Assembly (NCBI RefSeq): GCF_004208415.1
Contig: NZ_CP035758.1
Location: forward strand, 5,952,001 to 6,016,000
Length of the DNA stretch: 64,000 bases
Reading direction: 5' to 3'
Origin: Ktedonosporobacter rubrisoli
Lineage (GTDB): Bacteria > Chloroflexota > Ktedonobacteria > Ktedonobacterales > Ktedonobacteraceae
The translations under genes were made by a program, and so were the position numbers. Positions 7,961-17,460 of this stretch are shown here, piece after piece (position 1 is the stretch's first letter; each line of letters opens with the position of its first letter). The notes beneath the pieces were generated by a model. It was not told where the DNA came from. It did no database searches and saw only the letters and a program-made list of their open reading frames with translations.

Positions 7961-9989
7961 GCACGTTGTGCCCTTCCTGGCCTGCATGTACTAGAGGCGA
8001 GATAAAAATCTCAAGTGCAAAAGGTCGCTCATAGAGCGGGTTACGAAACTTATCAGTAAATTCGACTTGTAAGCGTTCGCGTCGTCCATAGACATCTTCA
8101 GAGAGCGTGCGCATAGGTATGGCAATCTCTACGGCATAGCCCAGACCGGGCAGGGTCACCTCTGCCTGCTGCACAATATAGACATAATGCCTCTTGAGGA
8201 CAGAACGAACCTCGACGTGCACAATATCCCCTTTTGCCAATGCACTCAGCCCGGCAAGTGGGGCCTCGGCCTTCATATGCGGGAAAGATACCGGCGCGTC
8301 TCTCCCCATCAGACGGATGCGCAGGAGATAGAGCTGATCAGGTTGCACACGCATAGGTGTCTCTATAATCGCGGTTGCCGTGATCGCGTGTTGTTGCTCA
8401 CCGATCAGGAAACGGCGCACGCGCTGATAGAGCGTACGCGAGGCATCAGTTAACGGCGGCGGTATCGTCAGGGCACGGCTCTGCTCAAGCTTAAAGTTCA
8501 AGGGAATAGGCAGTGATGGGAATGTTCCGCTCAGGCGCTGAAGAATGCGCTGAACGGGAATAAGCTCTCTTCCGCTCCCTTTACTGGCGCTTTGCTGCTC
8601 AGGGACAACTTTCACAGTTGTCTCAAGCTGATCCTGGCTGGGCTGCGCTGGCTCGGCGGCAGGCTGCTCGACGCGTGCCTCTTGCTGTGCCTTCTTAACT
8701 ATCCTGGCAATCGCTGGCGTCTCAGGCAGCGTGTCCTCGCTGACGGTAGGCTGCGTGATCTCATCAAGTAAGACGGTGGCCTGTTCCGAAACATGCTTCT
8801 TGATAAGAAGCGTGGCCTCGGTGTCTTCCTGCTCAGTCACTTGAGAAGCCACGACAACACTCTTTGAGGTCTCCGGCTCTGCCTGAGCATCCTCCTTCTG
8901 GACCTCCTCTGTTGCTGGTGATGTCGTAGCAGGCTTACTTTTACGCTGATTTGTGCGCTTCTTGCGTCCTGGCGTCTTAATGGGAGCCACAGGCTTCGTG
9001 CTGGAATAGAGGGTAAGCAGCGCCTCCGCCATTTCTTGCACGCTCTCAAAGCGCCGCTCGCCCTCAAGCTCCAATGCGCGCATCACCACCTCTTCGATCT
9101 CACTGCTGACATGTGAGTTCAGTTCATGCGGCGGACGCAAGGGGCGATGCTGGCGCTGCGTTGGCTCGTCAGGAGCGGTACCGGTAAGCAGCATATACAG
9201 AATTGCCCCAAGGCTATAGATGTCAGAGCACGGTTCTATCGTCCCTTGCAGCACTTCAGGAGCGCTGAAATGGGCAGCATAGGAGATATCAGACGCATCG
9301 GGCAAAAGCTTGCGTATCGACACGGGAAGCCAAGAGACAACCAGGGCAGGCATGCCATCGTAGCTGTTATGGCTCAGGACAATAGCCTGCGGGTCCAGAT
9401 CTCCAAGCGTGATCTGTTGATTGTGGAGATGGGCAACAGCCTGGCAGAGACGATAGACCCAGCTCAGAGCCACCTCTTCATCAGGCAGCCCGATACCGCT
9501 CTGCAACAGCCCGTGCAGCGTATATTGTTGGAGATCGGCATTAGCTGGCTCGCCTGGCATAGTAAATGGCCACTCTTGAATGAGGAAGAGGTGACCCTCA
9601 AAATAGCGTAGATCAGCCACAGGCATGATTTCAGGCATGCGCTGTCGACGCAAAAATGCATATTCAGTTTGTGACGCTCTGATCGCGCGACCCCGAGCTC
9701 GACCATCCAGACTACTGATATCAATATTGCGCACAACAACCGGCTGTTGACGCTCATGATCAGTAGCGAAAAAGAGCTGTACGTATGGACGACGACGTAT
9801 CAGAGATGTGATCCGATAGCGCTCCGCAACATCGTTCTCCTCAGGCGCAAGCGCATCGTCTATATCCTGATCGACACGCTGGCCACAAGCGCTACAAAAT
9901 GTTGCATGATCGGGCAAGACGGTGTTGCAATGGCGGCACCGCAGATTGTCAGACTGGCTTTGCTCAGACAAGGATTGGATTACGCTCAT
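7944..9989 (-). CDS. Zinc-ribbon Ser/Thr pseudokinase with C-terminal beta domain
   Basis: A 681-residue protein. Residues about 18-38 form a zinc ribbon (CRHCNTVL...FCSACGQR). A protein-kinase-like fold follows (about 55-335), but key residues are lost: the beta-3 lysine is Arg (VVVRN), the HRDxKPxN loop reads LGDLDPQA (catalytic Asp kept, Lys and Asn lost), and the DFG motif is replaced by SWL. The APE-helix region (FSAPEVLQG) and DIYSLGAILYMLLTG remain. I therefore call it a pseudokinase, probably a scaffold or regulatory protein. A low-complexity acidic/Gln/Thr linker (about 340-480) leads to a C-terminal domain of about 190 residues that I do not recognise. No membrane segment is seen. 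AGAAGAGG precedes the ATG at 9989. Confidence 0.8.
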   Translation of the reverse strand: MSVIQSLSEQSQSDNLRCRHCNTVLPDHATFCSACGQRVDQDIDDALAPEENDVAERYRITSLIRRRPYVQLFFATDHERQQPVVVRNIDISSLDGRARGRAIRASQTEYAFLRRQRMPEIMPVADLRYFEGHLFLIQEWPFTMPGEPANADLQQYTLHGLLQSGIGLPDEEVALSWVYRLCQAVAHLHNQQITLGDLDPQAIVLSHNSYDGMPALVVSWLPVSIRKLLPDASDISYAAHFSAPEVLQGTIEPCSDIYSLGAILYMLLTGTAPDEPTQRQHRPLRPPHELNSHVSSEIEEVVMRALELEGERRFESVQEMAEALLTLYSSTKPVAPIKTPGRKKRTNQRKSKPATTSPATEEVQKEDAQAEPETSKSVVVASQVTEQEDTEATLLIKKHVSEQATVLLDEITQPTVSEDTLPETPAIARIVKKAQQEARVEQPAAEPAQPSQDQLETTVKVVPEQQSASKGSGRELIPVQRILQRLSGTFPSLPIPLNFKLEQSRALTIPPPLTDASRTLYQRVRRFLIGEQQHAITATAIIETPMRVQPDQLYLLRIRLMGRDAPVSFPHMKAEAPLAGLSALAKGDIVHVEVRSVLKRHYVYIVQQAEVTLPGLGYAVEIAIPMRTLSEDVYGRRERLQVEFTDKFRNPLYERPFALEIFISPLVHAGQEGHNVLTLPV

Positions 9990-10480
9990 GCCTCTTCTAC
10001 GCCTCTTCTATAAAAAATATTACTGGCTTCTTGCGAAAATTATAGCATACCACAAAGGCTCTTCGTTACTTTTGCCAAATTTTTTAGGTAGTATGTCTTG
10101 GCGAGAAGTACACAAAAATACCTCTCCTATTTCCCCTCTATTCGACATATTGTAACGAATATTTACACTACTCTGTTTCTACTATGCGCTTCGCCTGCAA
10201 GTAATCACTAACTATTTGCCGTATCGTACTAGTATGCTCGAAAGGTTGCTAAAGTTCAATGAAGGAGTTCACTTTTCGACACGTCTCTACTCCCCTAATA
10301 GTCTCACTATAACCTCAGGATAGGATCTTTTTCTTGTTTGCGTCCTGGACAGAAGAAACCCGACCCGCCAGAGCCACAGCATGCTATACTATACTCTGAA
10401 ATTCTGGGCCTTATGGAAGAGCATGTAAGCGATGCGCCGGCCCGCTTTTCGATCTCATGAAGTAAGAGGTAGCCGATTTT
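9990..10480. other. Divergent intergenic region, AT-rich
   Basis: No gene seen. It should hold the promoters of the pseudokinase (leftward) and of the FemAB gene (rightward). A TATACT at 10385-10390 is the only good -10-like hexamer and has no matching -35 element. Confidence 0.4.
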
Positions 10481-11524
10481 ATGTCGTCTCATCATCAAGA
10501 CTATGTATTGCAGCCTGTACCCACGGAGCAGCGTGAGCAGTGGGATAGCTTTATGGCCGGGCATTGCCATGGCCACATGTTACAAAGCTGGGCCTGGGGT
10601 GAGCTCAAGGCCCGTTATGGCTGGCATCCTCTCAGACTGGCCCTGCGGGATCGGCAACAGCGCATAGTTGCTGCGGCCCAGGTGCTGCGGCGTACGGCTC
10701 CTCATATTCCTCTCCGATCTGGCCACCTTGCCTATATTCCCAAAGGCCCCGTGCTGGATTGGTCACAGCCTGAGGTCTGTGCCCAGTTCCTACCTCAACT
10801 ATCAGCCTATATACGCAGACAAGGAGCGATTACGCTGCGCATGGAGCCGGGACTTGAGGCCGGAACAGCAGCAGCAGATCTGGCTGTGAAGTACCTGGCC
10901 AGCGCGCAAGCTCACCCCATCCATCCTGTTCAGCCGCTGCGGACGATCAGCCTGGATCTGGCACCCACAGAAGAGACGCTCCTGGCGCAGATGAAGGAGA
11001 AGTGGCGCTACAACATACGCCTGGCCGCGCGCAAAGGAGTTAGCATACGGGAAGCAGAAACCATCGAAGATCTAGAGGCCTGGTACAATCTGCTCCAGGT
11101 CACCGGTACACGCGATAAGTTTGGCATCCACACCTTCGCTTATTATGTGGACATGTGGCGCCTCTTCAAAGCGCAAAATGCGCTGCGCGTGCTCTTAGCC
11201 GAACACAACGGTCAATTGCTGGCCGGCATCTTTGTAGGGCACTTTGCGTCGCAGGCGGCTTATATGTATGGAGCATCAAGCAATGAGCAGCGTCAGCTCA
11301 TGCCCAACTACTTATTACAGTGGGAAGCCATACGCTGGGCCAAACAGCAAGGCGCTGACCTCTACGATTTCTGGGGCATTCCGGATACTGACGATCCCAA
11401 TGAGGCGATGGCCGGGGTCTACCGCTTCAAAAGTGGCTGGGGAGGACGCGTGGTAAAGTTTATAGGTGGCTATGAGCAGATTTATCGCCAGCTCATGCTC
11501 AAGATCGCCACTAGATTTATCTAA
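10481..11524 (+). CDS. FemAB/FemX family peptidyltransferase-like protein
   Basis: A 347-residue protein with the two GNAT-like halves of the FemABX family, which add amino acids from aminoacyl-tRNA to the peptidoglycan side chain. Visible marks are the N-terminal HMLQSWAWGELKARYGW segment, the middle KEKWRYNIRLAARKGVSI helix region, and the C-terminal YDFWGIPDTDDPN and YRFKSGWGG motifs typical of the family. The ATG is preceded by AGAGGTAG. It stands alone, with no mur or tRNA gene next to it. A role in cell-wall cross-bridge synthesis is the family-based inference; related members act on other acceptors. Confidence 0.85.
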   Translation: MSSHHQDYVLQPVPTEQREQWDSFMAGHCHGHMLQSWAWGELKARYGWHPLRLALRDRQQRIVAAAQVLRRTAPHIPLRSGHLAYIPKGPVLDWSQPEVCAQFLPQLSAYIRRQGAITLRMEPGLEAGTAAADLAVKYLASAQAHPIHPVQPLRTISLDLAPTEETLLAQMKEKWRYNIRLAARKGVSIREAETIEDLEAWYNLLQVTGTRDKFGIHTFAYYVDMWRLFKAQNALRVLLAEHNGQLLAGIFVGHFASQAAYMYGASSNEQRQLMPNYLLQWEAIRWAKQQGADLYDFWGIPDTDDPNEAMAGVYRFKSGWGGRVVKFIGGYEQIYRQLMLKIATRFI

Positions 11525-11617
11525 TCAGCTATGCTGACGCATTCTCCAGCCTCTATCGTGTACAATGTGTATTAAGTAAGAATTTACCGTAACACTCATT
11601 ACCTTATGGAAGAAAAC

Positions 11618-12175
11618 ATGGAACTACCTTTTAGTTTAGAAACAGCTTTAGAAAAGACTATTGCGGCTGATCCCGAATGGCAGAAAGGGGTGGTATGGGG
11701 AAAACCACGAGCCGGGCACCTGGAAGGGGCTATCAAATTCCACATAGCTGATGTGCTGGCCAACCTTGATCAGCAATGCTTGACGGCAGAGGAGCGGCGC
11801 GATCTGCGGCTCATTGCCCTCATCCACGACACTTTCAAATATCGTGTCGACGAAAGCAAGCCCAAAATGGGCACCAACCATCACGCCTATATCGCGCGTA
11901 AGTTTGCCGAGCGCTATATCCACAATCCGATGCTTCTGGAGCTAATCCAATTGCATGACGAAGCCTATAATAGCTGGCGTCTTGGCGCCTTCAAAGACAG
12001 ATGGGACCTGGCAGAGGAGCGGATCGATAACTTGCTAGAGCAAATAGGGTCAGCCTTACCGCTCTATGTGCACTTCTTCCTTGCCGATAGTGCGACCTCA
12101 TCGAAAAATCCTGCCCCTGTGCTCTGGTTTGAACACCTTTTGGAGCGTAAAGGCTATACGCTTCCTTCGTGTTAA
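11618..12175 (+). CDS. HD-domain protein, putative phosphohydrolase
   Basis: A 185-residue protein with an HD-superfamily metal site: a helix LRLIALIHDTFKY supplies the HD pair, with further histidines in NHHAYIARKFAERY and LIQLHDEAYNSW. HD proteins are metal-dependent phosphohydrolases acting on nucleotides or related phosphate esters; the substrate here is unknown. An in-frame ATG lies at 11606 but has no ribosome binding site, whereas GGAAGA sits just before the ATG at 11618, so I take the latter. It may be read through from the FemAB gene 93 bases upstream. Confidence 0.72.
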   Translation: MELPFSLETALEKTIAADPEWQKGVVWGKPRAGHLEGAIKFHIADVLANLDQQCLTAEERRDLRLIALIHDTFKYRVDESKPKMGTNHHAYIARKFAERYIHNPMLLELIQLHDEAYNSWRLGAFKDRWDLAEERIDNLLEQIGSALPLYVHFFLADSATSSKNPAPVLWFEHLLERKGYTLPSC

Positions 12176-12557
12176 GCCAGATCAAGTCGTATCTCCATTG
12201 GCAATCTAGCATACTGGTAAGGGACATATAAGCCAGAGTCGCCCTGCTCCGGCAGGAAACGGCTGCTGGGCCCTGCCAGCCAGGCTTGTGGCTATTTAGA
12301 CTGCTCCGACATTCGTGCTAAACTGCGCTCAAAAGGTTGAGCCACTCCTTTACTATCACGCATCTCTATTTCTCTGGCCAGCCCTCTCACAGGTCTGCAC
12401 CGGCTAGCCTTCTTCGCCCCAAATGAGCACACTCCCTTTCCATAGAATTTGCCATCCCCAAATGGAAGCCAGATCGTCAAGTTTTCTGCGGCTCGTCAGT
12501 TGCATTGTACAACTATCTATACTAAGGTCGAAGACATGCTAAAGGATAAAAGGTCCA
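12176..12557. other. Intergenic region
   Basis: Nothing recognisable. Short frames on both strands lack ribosome binding sites and family resemblance. A TATACT-like hexamer occurs about 40 bases before the next gene, without a clear -35. Confidence 0.4.
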
Positions 12558-13805
12558 ATGAAACGAGTAGTGAGCATTTTGCTATTACTGACAGTGATAA
12601 GTGGAGCAGGCCTGGCCGTCGCATACTGGGTCTCTATGCATTCAGCTGCGCCTGAAAGGTCGGCCCGGGTTAAGACGGCAAGTACAGAACTGGCGCCGAG
12701 CTACATCTATTACACACTCAAAGATGCAAGGGGCTTTGTGCTGGCTCAGGCTTTGCGCGGGAGTAATGGGCAGCCCATCAGCGCGCCTCAAACGATTGCA
12801 GTTCTGGGCAATGGCTTTGGTCTCTCTACGGCAGATAACGTCACATCTATGCAGCTCTCGCCGGACGGCAATTACCTGGCCATTAACGGCACCCGCGACC
12901 ACGGCGATCAAGTCTGGATCTATGCTACCCAGCACAAGACAATCAGCCTTGTGCCAGCTCATGTCAGCGGCAATTTTCTGCACTGGCTCCCACGCGGCAA
13001 TGGCCACACTTTTCTCTATCGCCCTGTGCTACCGCTGGGTCCCGGCCTTTCCCTTGATAATAGGGGCTGGAATCCTGGCTTATGGACGGTAGATGCGGCA
13101 AGCGGAACATATCAGAATCTCGATATTGGAACTCCATCAGTTAATCTTATCGATGCAGCGCCCTCCCCAGACGGCGCGCATGTCATCTACTCGACAACGA
13201 CCGGGCTCGGGCAGGGCAGCGATATCTTTGAGATGAACAGCGATGGTAGCGGACGCGTTAGCCTTTTCCAGAACCACGCTGAAGCCCAGGCTATCGTAGG
13301 CCTTTTTGCCTGGTCGCCAGATGGGAAAAATATTGCTTTTGAGCGCCTTTCGGACAGCGCCACGCCTTTCTTGCCGGCCAGCATCTGGGTAATGAATCAA
13401 CAGGGCGCGCAGCAACGTCACCTTGCCGAGGCCGATGGTGGCCATGGCTTCATGTTGTCCTGGTCGCCAGACAGCAGTAAGATAGCCTTTGTCGCACGCG
13501 CCAATGCTGGTGATAGGCACGCCGATGCTCAGGCGCAGGCCCTGCAATGCTCTATAGGCGTCGTCGATGTGGCCAGCGCACATTCCTGGCTTGTCGCCAG
13601 CCCCCAGCAGACCGGGGAGCAAATGAACATCAATCCAACCTGGACCGCCGATAGCGCCAGCATCACTTTCACGGCACTTAACCCGACTAATCGTGTGGTC
13701 GGTGGAACGCCGCGTTACTGGTCGGCACATATCAGCGGCTCACAGATGAAACCCAGCGTCACACCTATCACGCCCGCGCTGCAACACGTCGTCGCAACGC
13801 AATAA
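12558..13805 (+). CDS. Exported TolB-like beta-propeller (PD40/WD40) protein
   Basis: A 415-residue protein with an N-terminal signal/anchor (about residues 1-24) and five or more PD40-type blades marked by LSPDGNYLAI, PSPDGAHVIY, WSPDGKNIAFE, WSPDSSKIAFV and WTADSASITF. These repeats fold into a propeller used for binding rather than catalysis. It is the first of three closely spaced same-strand genes (gap to the M23 peptidase 35 bases, then 56 bases to a sensor gene), suggesting a cell-envelope role. AAAGG lies before the ATG. A trapped ligand or partner cannot be inferred. Confidence 0.75.
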   Translation: MKRVVSILLLLTVISGAGLAVAYWVSMHSAAPERSARVKTASTELAPSYIYYTLKDARGFVLAQALRGSNGQPISAPQTIAVLGNGFGLSTADNVTSMQLSPDGNYLAINGTRDHGDQVWIYATQHKTISLVPAHVSGNFLHWLPRGNGHTFLYRPVLPLGPGLSLDNRGWNPGLWTVDAASGTYQNLDIGTPSVNLIDAAPSPDGAHVIYSTTTGLGQGSDIFEMNSDGSGRVSLFQNHAEAQAIVGLFAWSPDGKNIAFERLSDSATPFLPASIWVMNQQGAQQRHLAEADGGHGFMLSWSPDSSKIAFVARANAGDRHADAQAQALQCSIGVVDVASAHSWLVASPQQTGEQMNINPTWTADSASITFTALNPTNRVVGGTPRYWSAHISGSQMKPSVTPITPALQHVVATQ

Positions 13806-13840
13806 AGGGCGATCTGCTTAGCCGAGGGAAGAGGAAAAAG

Positions 13841-15079
13841 ATGCGTAAACCAGGGTTCTATCTCCTTCTTATCAGCAGCGCAATTCTACTGATGGGCATA
13901 GCCGGTGGCTGGCTTATCGTTAGTGCCAGCCAGCACAGCCTCGTCGAGCAAAAATCGACGACGGCTGGCGCCCTCACAAGGGCTAGCTTTCATCCGGCAC
14001 CATTTCTGCATCGCCCATATTATGGCAAGCAGTCAATCTCCCAGCGCACCGTCTCTTATGTAGATCACGATAAGCCCTGGTACGAAAATGACGGCCTTTT
14101 TGTGCGCTACGATGGCAAGCAATGGAAAGACAACTCTATCTACAACTGCGATGGTGGCGTCAACTGCTACGACGGCCATAACGGCTACGATTTGAATCTC
14201 TGGTTCGAACCAGTGCTGAGCGCTGCCCCCGGCACGGTCATTCGCGCCGGCTGGTACAATCCTCTCAACCACAATGACGCCCTGGGCTTATGGGTTGCCA
14301 TCGATCATGGCAATGGCTTTGCTACGGCCTATGGACACCTGAGCCAGATCACTGTTGCCGTTGGCGATCAGGTTGGCACCCAATGGCAGATCGGGACCAG
14401 CGGCACCACGGGCTCATCTACCGGCCCTCACCTGCATATGTCGACTTACTATCTCCCCAACTGGCAGGCCACCGATCCCTTTGGCTGGACTGGACAGTAC
14501 GCCGATCCAAATGTTGTGCCCGACAATTATCTGTGGGCAGCCGATCCCGGCAGCAGTACTTCTGTGCCTAATCTTAGCGGCAATGGCTCAGCAATCTATC
14601 CGGGGGCTATTCTTGTGGACGACGGGGATGATGGCTGGAGCAGCGACGGGGATTGGAATCGCGAGACCGCGCAGAGCGATATCAAGGGCGCGATGCACTG
14701 GACCGCAACCAGTAGCGACGATCCCAGCGCAAGCGCTACCTGGCAACCAAATCTGCCAGCCAGCGGCTACTACGAAATCGGCTTCTTTGTTGATGACAAT
14801 CACGCAAGCAGTAGCTGGGTTCCCTGTACCATCTACAGCACAGATCCCCATCATCAGAACACCGAGCTCAAACATACAGTCTATCTCGACGAATCGCACA
14901 TCGGTACCTTCAGCAGCCCTTATGGGACAGTCAACACTGGGGCTCAATGGGTCAGCCTTGGCACCTACTACCTCAAGAAGGGTCACCATGGACGCGTTAT
15001 GGTCAGCAATGCTACTGGCGAAGATGGTGAAGAGCTTGGGGTCGATGCCGTCGAGTTTGTGCCTTTAAGCAAGCAGTAA
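13841..15079 (+). CDS. Secreted M23 metallopeptidase with C-terminal golvesin-like domain
   Basis: A 412-residue protein with an N-terminal signal/anchor (about 1-30). Residues about 95-210 form an M23 (LytM-type) zinc endopeptidase, with the ligand pairs HNGYD (HxxxD) and HLH (in GPHLHMS) intact and the usual VAIDHGNGFATAYGHL strand. Such enzymes cleave peptidoglycan cross-bridges. From about residue 245 to the end a beta-sandwich domain follows (VDDGDDGW ... GVDAVEFVPL) of the type seen in golvesin C-terminal domains, probably for carbohydrate or surface binding. It is probably co-transcribed with its neighbours on both sides. GAGGAAAAAG precedes the ATG. Confidence 0.85.
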   Translation: MRKPGFYLLLISSAILLMGIAGGWLIVSASQHSLVEQKSTTAGALTRASFHPAPFLHRPYYGKQSISQRTVSYVDHDKPWYENDGLFVRYDGKQWKDNSIYNCDGGVNCYDGHNGYDLNLWFEPVLSAAPGTVIRAGWYNPLNHNDALGLWVAIDHGNGFATAYGHLSQITVAVGDQVGTQWQIGTSGTTGSSTGPHLHMSTYYLPNWQATDPFGWTGQYADPNVVPDNYLWAADPGSSTSVPNLSGNGSAIYPGAILVDDGDDGWSSDGDWNRETAQSDIKGAMHWTATSSDDPSASATWQPNLPASGYYEIGFFVDDNHASSSWVPCTIYSTDPHHQNTELKHTVYLDESHIGTFSSPYGTVNTGAQWVSLGTYYLKKGHHGRVMVSNATGEDGEELGVDAVEFVPLSKQ

Positions 15080-15135
15080 CTAGCGCTCTCTAGAGCGCAC
15101 ATCGCGATAAAATATTCCAGGCAGAGGAGGAGCTT

Positions 15136-16878
15136 ATGCCCAGCGACGACACTCAGCATAACTATATACAGCCAGAGAGCCAGCCCAAGCAGGTTCGTCT
15201 TGTTACGGCCATCGGTCAAAGCCAGCTAGCTAGAGGGGATGAAAGCTACTACCATACGCTGTTTGAAAGCCTTGATCAGGGCATTGTCTGCCAGGATGCC
15301 GATGGACAGATCATCCAGGCTAACGCGGCAGCCGAATATCTCCTGGGCATGAAGCTAGAGGCCATGCGCGGCAGAACCTTGCTTGATCCGCTCTGGCGGC
15401 CTCTACAGGAAAACGGCTCGCCCTTTCCCGCCGATCTGCACCCTACGCTGAGTGCCCTGCGCACCGGCCAGCCCGTCTCAGGCACGATCATTGGCATGTT
15501 TAATCAGCAGGAGAATGCCTATCGCTGGTTCACGGTAAGTTCCGTGCCACGTTTCCAGGCAAATGTAGAGAGGCCACATCAGGTCTACACTATTCTTCAC
15601 GATTTTACGACCCTCCACAATCAGGAACAGCGTATGCAACAGGCCCTCGAAGCGATCCTGGCCTTGGCGGAAATAGGGGCCCAGACCCTGTTAGGGCAGA
15701 CACCGCAAATGGCCTCAGCAGCTCAAGAGCAGCCTGACCCACAGCTTCAACAGAAGCAGGCTGAGCAATGCTGTCATCTTCTCGGCTGCCAGCGCCTTGG
15801 TCTGGCGGCACTGGAAAGACCAGACGAACTGTTGCGGCCACTGCTTACGCTAGGAACTTCTGCTGCTCACGCCCGGAATTTACGCAACGCTTTACAGACC
15901 TTACGCTTAAGCAACTTGTTCGGTGATCCACAGCTCGTGGCTCGCCTGAATGCTGGAGAGAGCTTAGCGCTGGCCAAAGCTCTCCCGGCCTGCGGCGAAC
16001 AGCTTTCCTTTCAGATCATCGTCCCCGTAGCCGCTGCAGGCCAGCTGAGCGGCATCTTACTGCTCGACTACGGCAGCATACAGCCGCATCTCAGCGCGCA
16101 AGAGCAGATCGCCGTACAGGCCACAGCGCGCGTTGCCGCCCTGCTCATTGAATATGAGAAGGCCCAGCACACCATCTCCCAGCAGCAACTTAAGCTTCAC
16201 GCTGTACAACAAGAACTTGAACATATGCAGCACATCCAACAAAACGTATCCTCAATCCTGGAGCATGAGGTTCAGGCGACACTCATCGGTATGCAGAACT
16301 ATAGCGAGTTGCTCTGCAATCATGAGCTCAGTAGCCCGGAAATAAAGGAACTGGCAACCGATATTTGCCTTGATAGCAAACATCTCAGCGGCCTGATCGG
16401 CTCGGTCTTCGAGCTACAGCATAGGCAGAAAGAACCCCTGCAGCTCTCTCTCGAATGGCTCGATCTGAATGCCGTCCTGGCCGAACTGGTAAGCCATACG
16501 CGCTCGCTTATGCCCAGCTGCCAGTTTCGCTTGCAGCTCGCTAACGCCCTACCGATCTTTCGCGGCGATAAAGATAAGCTCACCACAGCGATGCTCGGCC
16601 TGCTGCACAATACAGCGCGCTACACGCCTCAAGGAGGCGAGGTTCATATAAGCAGCACTGTGGAGGGCAACGTAATTCACGTCAGCATGCGCAATCTTAG
16701 CGCCGTCGTTTCGACAGAAATTGCCGATCAAGCGATGCTCTATCCCGAAAATGCAGAGCCGGACCTCGCCTTAATACACGGGATTATTCAAATGCATGGC
16801 GGCAAGATTTGGGCCGAGAGTATGACAGATCAAGGGCTAACCTTTCACTTCACCGTACAGTTTACCAATAGCTATTAG
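15136..16878 (+). CDS. PAS-GAF sensor with degenerate histidine kinase core
   Basis: A 580-residue protein with no membrane segment. A PAS domain lies at about residues 35-155 (GIVCQDADGQIIQANAAAEYLLG), a GAF-like domain at about 200-345, then a coiled coil and a HisKA-like helix where the H-box reads SILEHEVQATL, keeping the HE pair. The ATPase domain keeps an N-box (LLHNTARYTPQGG) and the closing HGGKIWAES strand, but the G1 motif DxGxG is absent (MRNLSAVVS instead) and the glycine-rich G2 loop is replaced by DLALIHGII. ATP binding is therefore doubtful; it may be a dead kinase or a phosphotransfer/dimer partner. AGGAGG precedes the ATG. Confidence 0.75.
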   Translation: MPSDDTQHNYIQPESQPKQVRLVTAIGQSQLARGDESYYHTLFESLDQGIVCQDADGQIIQANAAAEYLLGMKLEAMRGRTLLDPLWRPLQENGSPFPADLHPTLSALRTGQPVSGTIIGMFNQQENAYRWFTVSSVPRFQANVERPHQVYTILHDFTTLHNQEQRMQQALEAILALAEIGAQTLLGQTPQMASAAQEQPDPQLQQKQAEQCCHLLGCQRLGLAALERPDELLRPLLTLGTSAAHARNLRNALQTLRLSNLFGDPQLVARLNAGESLALAKALPACGEQLSFQIIVPVAAAGQLSGILLLDYGSIQPHLSAQEQIAVQATARVAALLIEYEKAQHTISQQQLKLHAVQQELEHMQHIQQNVSSILEHEVQATLIGMQNYSELLCNHELSSPEIKELATDICLDSKHLSGLIGSVFELQHRQKEPLQLSLEWLDLNAVLAELVSHTRSLMPSCQFRLQLANALPIFRGDKDKLTTAMLGLLHNTARYTPQGGEVHISSTVEGNVIHVSMRNLSAVVSTEIADQAMLYPENAEPDLALIHGIIQMHGGKIWAESMTDQGLTFHFTVQFTNSY

Positions 16879-17086
16879 CTGCCGCAGTAGTCGGGCTTAT
16901 AGGCAAGCAATCTTTGTAAGTCACAAAAAATTGCCAGACATTTGCAACAAACAGCCACAGTTCTACGTATAATAGTCAGATAGCAGTGAGGTACCTATGC
17001 ATTGAACAAGTTTATAGCTCGTTAGAGACTTTAAAATATTACATAAAGATTCACAAGTGATGCACATATATTAAGGAGATAATCAC

Positions 17087-17359
17087 ATGTCAGGAAATAG
17101 AGGTTGTCTTGCAAATTCGTTACTGTTTCTGGTAATTGTTTTCTTGCCTTTAATTGGCCATATCATTGAGACAGTCTGGATCTTTGAAGATGATCACTCA
17201 CCTATTGGGACAATCCTCTGGCTGCTTATCGTCTGGGCCATTCCGTTTGTAGGACCTTTTATGTACCTGCTCTTCGGACAGCGCCATCCGAAATATGGGC
17301 GCGTCATGTTCGGCCAGCCGAGCTATGCCTATCAGCAACAACAGCAACGAGGCTGGTAG
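17087..17359 (+). CDS. Small PLDc_N-type membrane protein
   Basis: A 90-residue protein with two hydrophobic segments (about 8-32 and 44-66) separated by a short acidic loop (IFEDDHSPIG), ending in a Q-rich tail. The WAIPFVGPFMYLLFGQRHP ending of the second helix matches the phospholipase D nuclease N-terminal (PLDc_N) module found in small Gram-positive membrane proteins and in cardiolipin synthases. No catalytic part is attached. TAAGGAG lies upstream of the ATG, and a strong terminator follows, so it is probably a one-gene transcript. A TATAAT at 16968-16973 is a possible -10. Confidence 0.7.
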   Translation: MSGNRGCLANSLLFLVIVFLPLIGHIIETVWIFEDDHSPIGTILWLLIVWAIPFVGPFMYLLFGQRHPKYGRVMFGQPSYAYQQQQQRGW

Positions 17360-17376
17360 TCCTGTTTGGACGAGTT

Positions 17377-17409
17377 ATCCCCTGGAGCTTTCCAGGGGAT
17401 ACTTTTTTT
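17377..17409 (+). terminator. Rho-independent terminator
   Basis: Perfect 10-bp stem ATCCCCTGGA / TCCAGGGGAT with a four-base loop, followed by seven T. It ends the transcript of the small membrane protein. Confidence 0.9.
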
Positions 17410-17427
17410 CTTCTCCTTTTCCTTCCC

Positions 17428-17457
17428 TTGACAAAGATATCTCCTTTCAGCTAAAAT
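17428..17457 (+). promoter_or_regulatory. Sigma-70-type promoter of the tetR-thioesterase operon
   Basis: TTGACA (17428-17433), an 18-base spacer, TAAAAT (17452-17457). The operator palindrome begins four bases downstream. Confidence 0.7.
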
Positions 17458-17460
17458 AGA

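Noticed and set aside
14355..15068. A 237-codon frame inside the M23 peptidase gene
   Set aside because: It is another-frame shadow of a gene with clear catalytic motifs and domain homology.
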